The notes under the pieces: generated by a model | What the model saw: the letters and a program-made list of their open reading frames with translations, nothing else | What the model was told of the DNA's origin: nothing | Database searches by the model: none | Program-made: the position numbers and the translations under genes | Assembly (NCBI GenBank): GCA_016191115.1 | Contig: JACPPG010000070.1 | Span: forward strand, 28,661 to 92,660 | DNA from: Planctomycetia bacterium | GTDB taxonomy: Bacteria > Planctomycetota > Planctomycetia > Pirellulales > JACPPG01 | Direction: 5' to 3' | Length of the DNA: 64,000 bases | Part shown: piece by piece, positions 42,352 through 52,350 of the stretch | How the letters are laid out: every line of letters begins with the position of its first letter | Numbering within the stretch: the stretch's first letter is position 1

Positions 42352-44478
42352 GTGATTAAAAACAATCGTCCCCCATTCACACACGACTCGAACGACGAGC
42401 CGCCGCGTCCCGACGACGAAGGGGGCTTGCGCGCTCCTCCGGGGTTGACGGGCTGGCGGAAAGCCTGGTGGTGGTTCGACTTCATCATCCTGGTGAAGCT
42501 GGCGCGACTGCGATTCATCGGCATCTTGGCTCTTATCGGCGTCATCATCACGCAGTGGGATACGCTGACGGCCTACTACAACAAGTGGACGAGACCAGCC
42601 GGCGCGGCCGAATCGCATGCCAGTTCGGGTATCGAATACTTCTGCCCGATGCACCCCTCGATTGTGCGCGACAATCCAAAGGAGAAGTGTCCCATCTGCT
42701 TCATGCCCCTCTCGAAGCGCAAAAAGGGCGAGTCGCACGTCGAGGCGCTGCCGCCGGGCATCGTCAATCGCGTGCAGCTTTCGCCGTACCGCGTCGTATT
42801 GGCGGGCGTAAGCACCTGGCCTGTCAGCTATCAGCCGCTCGCCAAAGAGATCACCGCCGTCGGCTACGTCGAATTCAACGAGCGGGCGCAGCGAACCGTT
42901 TCGGCGCGGGTGGCAGGACGGATCGACAAATTGTACGCCAACGAAACGGGGAAGATGGTCAACGCAGGCGACGACCTGGCGCTTTTGTACAGCCCCGATC
43001 TATTGGTGACCGCGCAGCAGTTGTTGGCGGCCGGGCAAGGCGGCAACAAGGCCCTGTTGGCCAGCGCCCGCACGCGGCTGGAATTGCTCGGTATCGACAA
43101 CGACCAGATCGACGAGATTCTGGCCGCCGGCAAGGCCAGCACGCATATGCGCATTCGATCGCCCATTCACGGGCATACGATCACGAAATACGTGCGCGAA
43201 GGAGAGTACGTGCAGGAAGGGTCGCGTCTCTATGAGATCGCCGACCTTTCAACCGTCTGGATTCAGGCGCAAGTCTATGAGGACGACATGGCGTTCTTGC
43301 CAATAACGCAGGATCACGGTTCTCCGCACGAGTTAGATGGGCTGGAAGTGACCGCAACCACTCGCGCGCTTCCGGGCGAGCGCTTCCGCGGCGAGCTTAC
43401 GCTTATCTATCCGCACGTCGATCAGAATACCCGGACCGTTACGGTCCGCTTTGAGGTCGACAACCCTCATCCTCACCGGCTCCGACCCGGCAGCACGGCC
43501 ACGGTGACGATGGTCGTTCGTCCGAAGGACATACGCGCCTTATCCGCTAGCGCCAGCGACCCGCGCGGCGCGGAGATGCTCGCGGAAGGCCGCGTGCTGG
43601 CGGTTCCGGAAACCTCCGTCATCGACACCGGCAGCCAGCGTATCGTCTATCGCGAAGAGTTGCCGGGCGTTTTTGAAGGAGTCGAAGTCCAGCTCGGCCC
43701 GCGGATGACCGACGCGGAGGGCACCGTCTTCTATCCGGTGTTGCGCGGCCTGAAGGAGCGCGACAAAGTGGTTACAAGCGGTTCGTTCTTAGTCGATGCC
43801 GAGACGCGATTGAATCCGGCGGCCGGATCGATTTACTTCGGCGGCAGCGGAGGATCAAAGAGCGGCGCAACGAGCGTCACGGCCGTGCGTCCTTCCACGC
43901 CCGACGACCCGGACGCGAAGATCGTAGCGGCACTGGAGAAGCTGTCGCCGGCGGATCGCGCACTGGTCAAGGCGCAAAGGTTCTGTCCCGTACTGCCGGA
44001 CAGTCGCCTCGGCTCGATGGGCATGCCGGTGAAGCTCGTCGTCAACGGAAAGCCGGTCTTCCTGTGCTGTTCCGGCTGCAAGAGCAGTGCACTGGCTGAC
44101 CCGGCAGGAACGCTGGCGAAGGTCGCGGCGTTGCGCGATGGCGCGCCGGCCGATGTCGAGCCGCCGGCAGAAGCCGTGCCCGACGCGCAGTCCACCCCTT
44201 CCATGCCGCCATCGAACGACGATCGTGACAAGGAGGAGCGGGAGATCGCCGAAGCGCTAGCCGGATTGTCGGCCGAGGATCGAAAACTTGCCGAAGCGCA
44301 GAGATTCTGCCCCGTTCTGGAAGACAGCCGCCTGGGGGCGATGGGCACTCCGGTGAAGGTGATGGTGGACGGTCAACCGGTCTTCGTCTGCTGCAAGGGC
44401 TGCACGGAGTCGGCATTGGCTGCGCCGGCAAAGACATTGACCAAGGTCAGAGAGCTACAGGCCACGAAGGTGCGGTAA
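42352..44478 (+). CDS. cusB: RND efflux periplasmic adaptor CusB with two C-terminal TRASH-like domains
   Basis: The 708-residue adaptor links the inner membrane pump to the outer membrane channel. Order: membrane anchor (about 54-68), heavy-metal-binding domain (YFCPMHPSIVRDNPKEKCPIC, 97-116), HlyD-type barrel and hairpin (RTVSARVAGRIDKLYANETG ... SPDLLV), and a C-terminal extension. The extension has two copies of the domain L(S)(P/A)(A/E)DRxLxxAQRFCPV (about 523-595 and 631-703; Cys 545, 572, 573, 576 and 653, 680, 681, 684). CusB proteins are usually 400-500 residues, so the extension is exceptional. The GTG at 42352 has GGAGG 6 bases upstream. Confidence 0.9.
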   Translation: MIKNNRPPFTHDSNDEPPRPDDEGGLRAPPGLTGWRKAWWWFDFIILVKLARLRFIGILALIGVIITQWDTLTAYYNKWTRPAGAAESHASSGIEYFCPMHPSIVRDNPKEKCPICFMPLSKRKKGESHVEALPPGIVNRVQLSPYRVVLAGVSTWPVSYQPLAKEITAVGYVEFNERAQRTVSARVAGRIDKLYANETGKMVNAGDDLALLYSPDLLVTAQQLLAAGQGGNKALLASARTRLELLGIDNDQIDEILAAGKASTHMRIRSPIHGHTITKYVREGEYVQEGSRLYEIADLSTVWIQAQVYEDDMAFLPITQDHGSPHELDGLEVTATTRALPGERFRGELTLIYPHVDQNTRTVTVRFEVDNPHPHRLRPGSTATVTMVVRPKDIRALSASASDPRGAEMLAEGRVLAVPETSVIDTGSQRIVYREELPGVFEGVEVQLGPRMTDAEGTVFYPVLRGLKERDKVVTSGSFLVDAETRLNPAAGSIYFGGSGGSKSGATSVTAVRPSTPDDPDAKIVAALEKLSPADRALVKAQRFCPVLPDSRLGSMGMPVKLVVNGKPVFLCCSGCKSSALADPAGTLAKVAALRDGAPADVEPPAEAVPDAQSTPSMPPSNDDRDKEEREIAEALAGLSAEDRKLAEAQRFCPVLEDSRLGAMGTPVKVMVDGQPVFVCCKGCTESALAAPAKTLTKVRELQATKVR

Positions 44479-44581
44479 TGCTGAACAGCGCCCCCTATAT
44501 TCTCCGGCGGGGTCCTCGCGAAAAAGTCTCGGCACATTTGATCGACGATTCCGGTTCCGTTCGTGCGAAGGATACATCGAG

Positions 44582-47500
44582 ATGATCGAGAAACTGATCG
44601 AGCTGTCGATTCGCAATCGCTTCCTGGTGCTGATCGTGGCGGCCGGGCTCTCGATCGCTGGCGTATACGCCGTGCTCAACACGCCCATCGACGCCATCCC
44701 CGATTTGAGCGAGAACCAGGTCATCGTCTTCACCGACTGGATGGGGCGCAGCCCCCGCGAGATCGAGGACCAGGTCACGTATCCTCTTTCGCGGAGGCTG
44801 CAGGGATTGGCCGGCGTGAAAGCCGTTCGCTCATCGAGCGAGTTCAACTTCTCGATGATCACGATCATCTTCGATGACAACATCGACTTCTATTTCGCCC
44901 GGCAGCGGGTGACCGAGAAGCTGGCGCAGGCCAACACGTTCCTCCCGTCCGGCGTGGTGCCCTATCTGGCCCCGGACGCCACGGCGCTGGGGCAGATTTT
45001 CTGGTACACCGTCGAAACCAGTCCCGAGCATCCGATCGAGTCGGGCCGCTTGTGGGCGCTCAACAAGTTCTACGTCGCGCAGCAAATCAACGCCGCGGCC
45101 GGCGTCGCCGACGTGGCGATCGTCGGCGGGACGCCGCTGGAGTACCAGATCGACGCGCGGCCGGAGGACCTGCGTGCCTACGGCGTAACGCTGGGCGAGT
45201 TGTACGCCGCGGTGGCCGCGAGCAACATGCCAGCCGGTGGCGGCGTCGTGCAAAAGAACAACGCCGAATACATCGTCCGCGGCGTCGGCTGGATCAAGGA
45301 CACGCAGGACATCGAGAATACGGTCGTCAAGGAAGTCAACGGCACGCCGATTTACGTCAAGTCGATCGCCTCCGTCCAGCTCGGCACGCAGTTCCGCCGC
45401 AGCGTGTACGAGAAGGACGGCAACGACGCGACCGGCGGCGTGGTCCTGATGCGGCACGGCGGCAACCCATTGGCGGTCACCGAGCGGGTCAAGGAGAAGA
45501 TTCAAGAGTTGCAGGCGGGATTGCCCGACGGCGTGCACATCGTCGCCGCGTACGACCGGACGCGGCTGATCCACGGCGCGATTCACACGCTCAGCGAGGT
45601 GATGTGGCACGAAATGACGATCGCGTCGATCGCCATCCTGCTCATCCTGATGCACGTCCGCAGCGTGTTCGTGATCTGCGTGACGTTGCCCTTGTCGGTG
45701 CTGTTCTCGTTTTTGCTCATGTGGGTGCTGCGGAAACTGGGGATCATCGACATCCAGGCGAACATCATGTCGCTGGCAGGCATTACGATCTCGATCGGCA
45801 TCCTGGTCGACCAGGCCATCGTGATGACCGAGAACGCCACGCACCACTTGAAGGACCATTTTGGCGATCGCAAGGTCACGGGCGACATCCGCGAGCTGGT
45901 GATCGGACCCTGCCGCACCGTGGGCCGGCCGATCTTCTTTTCCGTCTTGATCATGCTCTTGTCGTTCATCCCGGTCTTTATGCTCAGCGGCCGCGAGGGG
46001 AAGCTGTTCCATCCGCTGGCCTTCACCAAGAGCTTCGCCATGATCGGCGTGGCGATTATCTCGGTGACGCTGGTGCCGGCGCTGATCCCGACGTTCATCA
46101 AGGGCCGCCTGCGGAGCGAGGAAGAGAATTGGATCGTCCGCAGCTTCATCAACATCTACAAGCCGCTGTTGACCTGGGCGTTGCCACGGCGAAACCTGGT
46201 GATGTGGATGTTCGCAGTATTGCTAATCCTGGCGGCCGGGATGTTTCCGCTGCAAGCGGTGATGGGCCAAGGCGCTTCGGAGACGGCCTGGAAGACGACG
46301 TTCTTATTCGTCTTCGCGATCGTCACGTCGCTCACGGTGATTTTCACCAAGGGCAAACCGGGGAACGGTTTTTTCTTATTTGTCATCGCCTGGGGGCTGG
46401 TCGCGGTCATTGCCGCCCTGGCCGTGGTTGGCATGAAGTTGAGCGGCCTTTCGGTCGCGGTGCCGCTCCTTGGGCAGGTGGCCGCCCTGAAGTGGCTCTT
46501 CTATTGCGCCGCGACGGCCGTGAGCGTCCTTTTGTTCTATCTTGCGTTTCGAGTCGACAGCGTAGTCATCTGGCGAACAACCGCGCTGGCGAGCCTGATA
46601 TGGATCGGATTGTGGGCATTCTCCTTCCCCAAGATCGGCGTCGCCTTCATGCCCGCCTTGGACGAAGGGACGACGCTGGACATGCCGGTGACGGTTCCGC
46701 GGGCTAGCGTGACGCAGGCGGCAGACGATCTGAAGGCCCGCGACGCCCTGCTTCGCGGCTTTCCCGAAGTCGAGTCGGTGATTGGCAAAAGCGGCCGCGC
46801 CGACACGCCCACGGACCCCGCGCCCCTGGACATGGTAGAGACGTTTGTCAACTTCCGACCCAAGGAGTTGTGGCCCAAGCGAGTGCTGAAGTATGGCGAC
46901 GCCGCCAAGCAGACCGGCCGCGTGCTCTCGGCTCTGAAGGAGCAAGGCTACATTAACGAGCCCCCTAGCGACGGCGACCGAAACGGCCTCATCGTCGATG
47001 CGAGCCAGAAGGCGCTGGAGCGGTTCGACGAGAGCATGCGGGAACTGTCGCTAATGCGCTACACGGGGTTCGAGCGCGAGTTGGGGCCATTGCTGACCCG
47101 CTTCGCGGTCGCGGACGTGGTGCGCCGCATGAGCGACGCGGGGGATCTGACGTGGCCGGAGGGCGTCAACGAAGAGGAGGAAACGGACAAGGTCGTGGCC
47201 AAGCTCACCCCCAAATACGCGGCGTGGCTGTCCAAAACGCCTTCGCTCGAAGACGCAATGGGTTTGTGCCAGGACACGGCAAAAGAATTGGCCGATCTCG
47301 GCGCGGTGAGCGATCTTGTCGCTAGCCTGGAACTGAAGGAATCGCCCCTCGCGCGGGTGGCGAGCGATGTCGGCGAATTGCTTGGGGCTAAGCGCAAGAC
47401 ATTCGCCAGCGCGGTCCATTCGGACATCGAGGAACAGCGCGTGCGGCTGTGGCGCGAGCGCGTTCACGAGATCGATTGGGAACTGTTCGATCGCGGAACA

Positions 47501-49189
47501 GAGTCCTTCACCTGGTACGCGATGGAAGAGGTCATCAAGGCCGCCGACATGGCGGGACTGTTGAAGACCGCGCCCCACGCGGCCGAGGCCAAACGCTTCG
47601 CGGCGGCCGCGCTCCAGACGCAGATCGACAAGCCGGCGGAGATCGCTTCCTTCCAGCCTTTTTATGCCTTCCGCGAGGAGTTAGAGAAGCCGTTCAAGAG
47701 TAGCGTCTTCCTGTGGCCGCGCAAGACCGGACCCAAGGGGGACCTGGTCGACGATGAGATGAGCCGTGTGCTGCAAGTGCCCGGCTGGAGCAACATCTTT
47801 ACGCAGCCCATCATCAACCGGATCGAGATGCTCTCGACGGGAGTTCGCACGGACATCGGCGTCAAGGTCTTCGGCCCCGATCTCGACACGATCGACCGCG
47901 TTTGCAAAGAGATCGAAGCGGCACTCAAGCCGGTCAACGGTGCCCGCGATGCGATCGCGGCTCCGATCATGGGCAAAGGCTACGTGCAGATCGACATCGA
48001 TCGCCAGCAGGCGGCGCGGTATGGTATCTCGGTCGAGGACATTCAGAACGAAATCGAAGTGGCTCTGGCGGGCCGGGCCGTTACGTTCACCGTCGAGAAA
48101 CGAGACCGCTTCCCGGTCCGCATCCGCTATGCCCGTTCAAGTCGCAACGATGAAGAGAGCATCCGACGCTTGCTTGTCAGTCCGGGTAGCATGGCCGTCT
48201 TATCTGCCACCGCGATGGTCGGTGGTGGCGCGCCGGCAGTCGGTACCAGTGGATCGAGCGAGGCGATGTCTGGCGATCGGCCCAACGCCACCGGACACGT
48301 CGCAACTCCCGCCCACGCGGCCAAGGGCAAACCGTTGATCCCCCTGAGCGCCGTGGCCGATGTCCGCATCGTCGAAGGTCCTGCCATGATCAAGAGCGAA
48401 AATGGCCGCCTCTTGAACTACGTGACCCTGAACGTGCGCGGCCGCGACATCGTGGGCTTCGTGGACGAGGCCCAGCGCGTGGTAGCGCAGAAAGTACACC
48501 TGCCGGAGGGCGTGCATATCGAATGGAGCGGCGAGTTCGAGCACCAGGTCCGTGCGGCGCGAACGCTACGGTTCGTCTTCCCGGCTGTGATCGTGCTGAT
48601 TTTTGTGATCCTGTATCTCACCTATAACGACCTGGCCGATGCCGGCCTGATGATGCTGGCCGTGCCCGAGGCATTGGCCGGCGGCGCCTTCTTCATGTAT
48701 CTCTTCCCCAAGATCATGCAGGGTTGGGATGCGCCGCCGATGGACTTCAGCGTGGCCGTGTGGGTCGGTTTCATCGCCTGCTTTGGAATGGCCACGGAAA
48801 CCGGCATCATCATGCTGGTCTACTTGCGCGAGGCCATCGAGAAGCGCGGCGGCCTGGAGAACATCAAGTCGCTGGAAGAATTGCGGCAGGCGGTGATCGA
48901 GGGAGCCGTCCACCGCCTGCGTCCCAAGCTGCTGACCGAGGGGGTGGCGATCATCGCCATCTTCCCGATGGTGTTCGCCAAGGGTGTCGGCGGCGAAATC
49001 CTGGCCCCGATGGCATTGCCCGTGCTCGGCGGTCTGTTGATCTCGGATGAAGTCGTCGACCTGTTCCTGCCGGTGCGCTTCTATTGGGTCCGCCGCGCCC
49101 GCTGGCTCAAGCTTCAAAAGGAACGATCGGCCAGCGAGCCGGAGCACGTCGTGACGGAGACGGTGCTACTGCCAGCCGTCGCCCGATAG
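44582..49189 (+). CDS. cusA: Heavy-metal efflux RND permease CusA, oversized
   Basis: This is the inner membrane proton-driven pump of the tripartite metal exporter. It shows IELSIRNRFLVLIVAAG at the start, SENQVIVFTDW, TGGVVLMRHGGNPL, the proton-relay helix region ILVDQAIVMTEN, and FMPALDEGTTLDMPVTV. At 1535 residues it is about 500 longer than E. coli CusA (1047). The extra parts are hydrophobic segments at about 540-680 (perhaps four more helices), a soluble insert at about 790-1040, and a Gly/Ala-rich loop near 1215. The frame is open throughout with no sign of error. Cu/Ag specificity is inferred from neighbours. Confidence 0.93.
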   Translation: MIEKLIELSIRNRFLVLIVAAGLSIAGVYAVLNTPIDAIPDLSENQVIVFTDWMGRSPREIEDQVTYPLSRRLQGLAGVKAVRSSSEFNFSMITIIFDDNIDFYFARQRVTEKLAQANTFLPSGVVPYLAPDATALGQIFWYTVETSPEHPIESGRLWALNKFYVAQQINAAAGVADVAIVGGTPLEYQIDARPEDLRAYGVTLGELYAAVAASNMPAGGGVVQKNNAEYIVRGVGWIKDTQDIENTVVKEVNGTPIYVKSIASVQLGTQFRRSVYEKDGNDATGGVVLMRHGGNPLAVTERVKEKIQELQAGLPDGVHIVAAYDRTRLIHGAIHTLSEVMWHEMTIASIAILLILMHVRSVFVICVTLPLSVLFSFLLMWVLRKLGIIDIQANIMSLAGITISIGILVDQAIVMTENATHHLKDHFGDRKVTGDIRELVIGPCRTVGRPIFFSVLIMLLSFIPVFMLSGREGKLFHPLAFTKSFAMIGVAIISVTLVPALIPTFIKGRLRSEEENWIVRSFINIYKPLLTWALPRRNLVMWMFAVLLILAAGMFPLQAVMGQGASETAWKTTFLFVFAIVTSLTVIFTKGKPGNGFFLFVIAWGLVAVIAALAVVGMKLSGLSVAVPLLGQVAALKWLFYCAATAVSVLLFYLAFRVDSVVIWRTTALASLIWIGLWAFSFPKIGVAFMPALDEGTTLDMPVTVPRASVTQAADDLKARDALLRGFPEVESVIGKSGRADTPTDPAPLDMVETFVNFRPKELWPKRVLKYGDAAKQTGRVLSALKEQGYINEPPSDGDRNGLIVDASQKALERFDESMRELSLMRYTGFERELGPLLTRFAVADVVRRMSDAGDLTWPEGVNEEEETDKVVAKLTPKYAAWLSKTPSLEDAMGLCQDTAKELADLGAVSDLVASLELKESPLARVASDVGELLGAKRKTFASAVHSDIEEQRVRLWRERVHEIDWELFDRGTESFTWYAMEEVIKAADMAGLLKTAPHAAEAKRFAAAALQTQIDKPAEIASFQPFYAFREELEKPFKSSVFLWPRKTGPKGDLVDDEMSRVLQVPGWSNIFTQPIINRIEMLSTGVRTDIGVKVFGPDLDTIDRVCKEIEAALKPVNGARDAIAAPIMGKGYVQIDIDRQQAARYGISVEDIQNEIEVALAGRAVTFTVEKRDRFPVRIRYARSSRNDEESIRRLLVSPGSMAVLSATAMVGGGAPAVGTSGSSEAMSGDRPNATGHVATPAHAAKGKPLIPLSAVADVRIVEGPAMIKSENGRLLNYVTLNVRGRDIVGFVDEAQRVVAQKVHLPEGVHIEWSGEFEHQVRAARTLRFVFPAVIVLIFVILYLTYNDLADAGLMMLAVPEALAGGAFFMYLFPKIMQGWDAPPMDFSVAVWVGFIACFGMATETGIIMLVYLREAIEKRGGLENIKSLEELRQAVIEGAVHRLRPKLLTEGVAIIAIFPMVFAKGVGGEILAPMALPVLGGLLISDEVVDLFLPVRFYWVRRARWLKLQKERSASEPEHVVTETVLLPAVAR

Positions 49190-49312
49190 TGGTCGGCTCC
49201 GCCCGGCGCGAGCCGGTGATGCCGTTATGGTCAATACCTTCCGCAAAGTCCACGCAGGTTGCGGCCGCGCGCCTTTCACGGACAAATCATTTCAATCGGT
49301 GTACGAGGTCCC

Positions 49313-49329
49313 TATCGGTCTGACCGATA
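49313..49329. promoter_or_regulatory. Perfect dyad upstream of the outer membrane factor gene
   Basis: TATCGGT-CTG-ACCGATA is a perfect 7-bp dyad ending 13 bases before the ATG at 49343. It could be an operator for a dimeric regulator or a short hairpin near the ribosome binding site. CAATCGGTGT lies close by upstream. Confidence 0.4.
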
Positions 49330-49342
49330 CTCTTGTTAGGCC

Positions 49343-50785
49343 ATGAGGTTCTCGAACCATCGCAAGTCCCCAGAGTATCCCGCCGCCCCCATGGACTTCG
49401 CGCGTAAACGTATCGCGGCATTCTTGCTGCCGTGCCTGATGGTGTCGGGACTCGTCCCGAGTGCCACCCTGGCGGCTGAACCGCCGGCGCACGCGCACGC
49501 GAGCGATCAGCAGGCGCTCCAAGCCGATCTGCCAGAACCATTGGCGGGCCCCGTGGCGGGGCAACGCGCCCTGAGCCTGGGCGACCTGGAGCAGATGGCA
49601 CTGGAGCGGAATCCCACCCTCGCCCAGGCCGCCGCTCAAATTGCCGCCTCTCGCGGCGCCGCACTGGAAGCCGGGCTGTACCCCAATCCCATCATTGGAT
49701 ATGAAGCGGAGCAAATCGGCGCCGCGGGCACCGCCGGTGAAATCCAAGGTGGTTTTGTGCAACAAACAATCGTCACCGCCGGAAAGCTTCGCCTGAGCCG
49801 TGCCAAGTACAGGCAGGAAGCGTTCGAGGCGGGAATTCTGGCGATGGGCCAGCAACTCAGCGTACTGAACGGCGTACGCATGCGGTTCTACGAGCTGCTG
49901 GCCGATCTGCGCATGATTGAGTTGGACCGTGAGTTGCTCAAGAACGCCGAGGAGAACTTTCGCACCACGCGGGAAATGTTCAATACCGGCCTGGCCAACG
50001 AGGCTGACGTTCTACTTGCCGAGATCGAGGTCAATCGCGCTCAGGTCGCGGCGGCCGACGAAGAGAATAGCTATGTTGCCCTGTGGCAACACCTGGCCTC
50101 TGTCATCGGCTGGCCCGATCTGCCGCCGACAGCCCTGGAGGGGCAACTCGAACCGACTTGTGCTCCGCTGGAATGGGAGACCAGCCTGATCGCGCTCTTG
50201 CAGAGCAGCCCGGAAATCGCGGCCGCGCGTGCCCACGTGGTGCACGATCGCATCACGGTGCAGCGCGAGCGGGTGCAGCCTGTTCCAGACGTTCGCCTCC
50301 AAGCCAGCACAGGATACAACTTCGAGACGCGGAACGCGGTCGCAGGACAGGTGCAGATGGCCCTGAACGTGCCGCTGTGGGACAAGAATCAGGGAACCAT
50401 CGCGCAAGCGCAAGCCGAACTGTCCCGCTCCAACGCCGAGGTGCAAAGAGTCGAGCTTTCGCTGCGGCAGCGATTGGCCGATGTCTTTCGCCAGTATCGG
50501 ACCGCGCTCTTGGCCGCCCAGCTCTACCGTGACGCCAACGTTCCCAAGGCCGCCAAGGCGTACGAAATCCAGTTGGGCATGTACAACCAAAGGCGCGTCG
50601 CCTGGCCCGAGGTCGTCAAGCTGCAGCGGAACCTGTTCCAAGTGAAGTCGGAATACACGCGCAATCTCCTCGATCTGCGCAAGGCGGAAGTGGCTATTAC
50701 CGGACTGCTGATGGTCGACGGGCTGACTGCGCCGCCCTCGCCGCGTCCGGGCGGACACATCAACGCCACGCCTCGACCCCGCTAA
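49343..50785 (+). CDS. Outer membrane factor of the metal RND system (TolC/CusC-like)
   Basis: The 480-residue protein has a signal region, then a TolC-type core: LSLGDLEQMALERNPTLAQ, AALEAGLYPNPIIGYEAEQI, the central QQTIVTAGKLRLSRAKYR, and a second repeat NVPLWDKNQGTIAQAQAELS. It forms the outer membrane channel for CusAB. Two ATGs (49343, 49391) are possible; the second gives a shorter signal peptide. It follows cusA by 153 bases, so order is cusB, cusA, channel gene. Confidence 0.9.
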   Translation: MRFSNHRKSPEYPAAPMDFARKRIAAFLLPCLMVSGLVPSATLAAEPPAHAHASDQQALQADLPEPLAGPVAGQRALSLGDLEQMALERNPTLAQAAAQIAASRGAALEAGLYPNPIIGYEAEQIGAAGTAGEIQGGFVQQTIVTAGKLRLSRAKYRQEAFEAGILAMGQQLSVLNGVRMRFYELLADLRMIELDRELLKNAEENFRTTREMFNTGLANEADVLLAEIEVNRAQVAAADEENSYVALWQHLASVIGWPDLPPTALEGQLEPTCAPLEWETSLIALLQSSPEIAAARAHVVHDRITVQRERVQPVPDVRLQASTGYNFETRNAVAGQVQMALNVPLWDKNQGTIAQAQAELSRSNAEVQRVELSLRQRLADVFRQYRTALLAAQLYRDANVPKAAKAYEIQLGMYNQRRVAWPEVVKLQRNLFQVKSEYTRNLLDLRKAEVAITGLLMVDGLTAPPSPRPGGHINATPRPR

Positions 50786-50877
50786 GTTCCGCCGGCCGGT
50801 GGTGTGGTGCGGTGTAATCCTTGCTATCTGACAGGGCTGGCCTGAGAATCGGACGCCTTCCCCAGCAGGCGCGTTGG

Positions 50878-52350
50878 TTAGTGCCCCATGTGCCCCGCCG
50901 GGGCGAACTTCGTGCCTGGCACGCTAGCGCCGGCGGGTATCTCGCCCCGGCCGGAGATTACCTTCTCATACAGATCGGGCGGCAGGACGCGCACCACCGT
51001 CATCAGGCCCATGACGCCCATGTACCACTGCGGCGCCATCCCGCGCGTGAGGGGGTTGGAGACGAGCTTCTCGATTTGCTCTTCCGACATCATGGCGTGC
51101 ATGCCGGAATCCTGAGGGTAGCCAGGCACCTCATAGGGGTCTGTCGGGATTCGCGAGTCCATCGGCATTTGATGGCCCATTTTGCCATGTCCCGCGCGGC
51201 CATCGCCCGAAGCCATCTGACCCTCCATGACCTTCTTCCGGCTGCCCGGCCCAATGCCCGGCACCATGTGGTTCATCATGTGGTGGAACATGTGGCAGTG
51301 CACGACCCAATCGCCCGGATTGTTGGCGATGAATTCGATCTCGCGGACCTGTGCCACACCGACCAGGACGTTGTTGCCCGGCACCCAGGCCGACTCGGGA
51401 ATTCGTCCTCCCTCGTTGCCCGTCACCCAGAAGGTGTGACCGTGGAGGTGCATCGGGTGGTGGTCGTCGGTGCTGAAGTTCAGGATGCGAATTCGCACGC
51501 GGTTTCCCAATCGCACAACCAAGGGCGTGCCGTACGGGCCGCTGCGACCGTTGACGGTAAACCAGTTGAAATCCATGCGGGCGCTGGCCGCTGTATTGAC
51601 GGCTGGGTCGATGACAAATTCCTGCGTGATCAGCGCGAAGTCCTGATCCACCACCGGCTGGTACGCTTCTTTCGGGTGGATAATGAACAGGCCCACCATT
51701 CCGAACGCCTCTTGCATGGCCATGTGCGGGTGATAGAAAAACGTCCCGTTCTGGTGCAACGTGATGTCGTACACCCCCGTCTCGCCCGGCATGATCGGGT
51801 TCTGTGCGACAAACTCGACGCCGTCCATCGCGATCGGCAACTCAATGCCGTGCAGGTGGAGAGTCGTCGGCTCGGGCAACTCGTTGTGCACGACGATTCG
51901 CACTCGGTCTCCCTCGTTGACCTCGATGGTCGGGCCAGGCATGGCGCCGTTGTATCCCCAGTGATTCATCACCTCGCCAGGCAACAGCTCCCGCTGCACC
52001 GGCTGCGCGTAAAGATGAAACTCCTTCACCCCGTCCTTCATCTCCCAAGAGAGCTTGGTCAAATCGGGGGCTTCAACCGGGACTGGTGGTTCGTCCGCTC
52101 CGCGCACACCCGGCACCAGCTTGCCCCGATCGGTCGGGCTTCCCACCGGCCCTCCGGGACCAGGTTGGTCGCGCGGATACCCTGGCGCTCCGCCGCGATG
52201 TGACTTGTGGTCAGCGGGATCGTGACCGACCTTCGGCCCGGTCGAGGGTTCCTGGCCTGGAGCGGCCTGAGTGCCGGCGGCAGCCAGCAAGCCGGCTGTC
52301 GCAAGCGTCGCCCCTCGAAGAAAACTCCTGCGAGTGTCAACGGAGTCCAT
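50878..52350 (-). CDS. Tat-exported multicopper oxidase
   Basis: The 490-residue protein has a twin-arginine signal (TRRSFLRGATLATAG). The copper motifs are in order: LHLHGIEL, FYHPHMAM, HPMHLHGHTFW and HCHMFHHMMNHM, giving ligands for the type 1 and the trinuclear copper sites. The C-terminus (about 400-490) is rich in Met and His. Such enzymes oxidise Cu(I) to Cu(II) in the periplasm (CueO/CopA-like). AGGAGGG lies 7 bases before the ATG at 52350. It faces the cus genes convergently, and a divergent small-protein gene lies upstream. Confidence 0.94.
   Translation of the reverse strand: MDSVDTRRSFLRGATLATAGLLAAAGTQAAPGQEPSTGPKVGHDPADHKSHRGGAPGYPRDQPGPGGPVGSPTDRGKLVPGVRGADEPPVPVEAPDLTKLSWEMKDGVKEFHLYAQPVQRELLPGEVMNHWGYNGAMPGPTIEVNEGDRVRIVVHNELPEPTTLHLHGIELPIAMDGVEFVAQNPIMPGETGVYDITLHQNGTFFYHPHMAMQEAFGMVGLFIIHPKEAYQPVVDQDFALITQEFVIDPAVNTAASARMDFNWFTVNGRSGPYGTPLVVRLGNRVRIRILNFSTDDHHPMHLHGHTFWVTGNEGGRIPESAWVPGNNVLVGVAQVREIEFIANNPGDWVVHCHMFHHMMNHMVPGIGPGSRKKVMEGQMASGDGRAGHGKMGHQMPMDSRIPTDPYEVPGYPQDSGMHAMMSEEQIEKLVSNPLTRGMAPQWYMGVMGLMTVVRVLPPDLYEKVISGRGEIPAGASVPGTKFAPAGHMGH

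Noticed and set aside
44831..46012. 393-codon minus-strand frame opposite cusA
   Set aside because: Shadow of the permease gene; its product is His/Asp/Gln-rich without a domain or a ribosome binding site.
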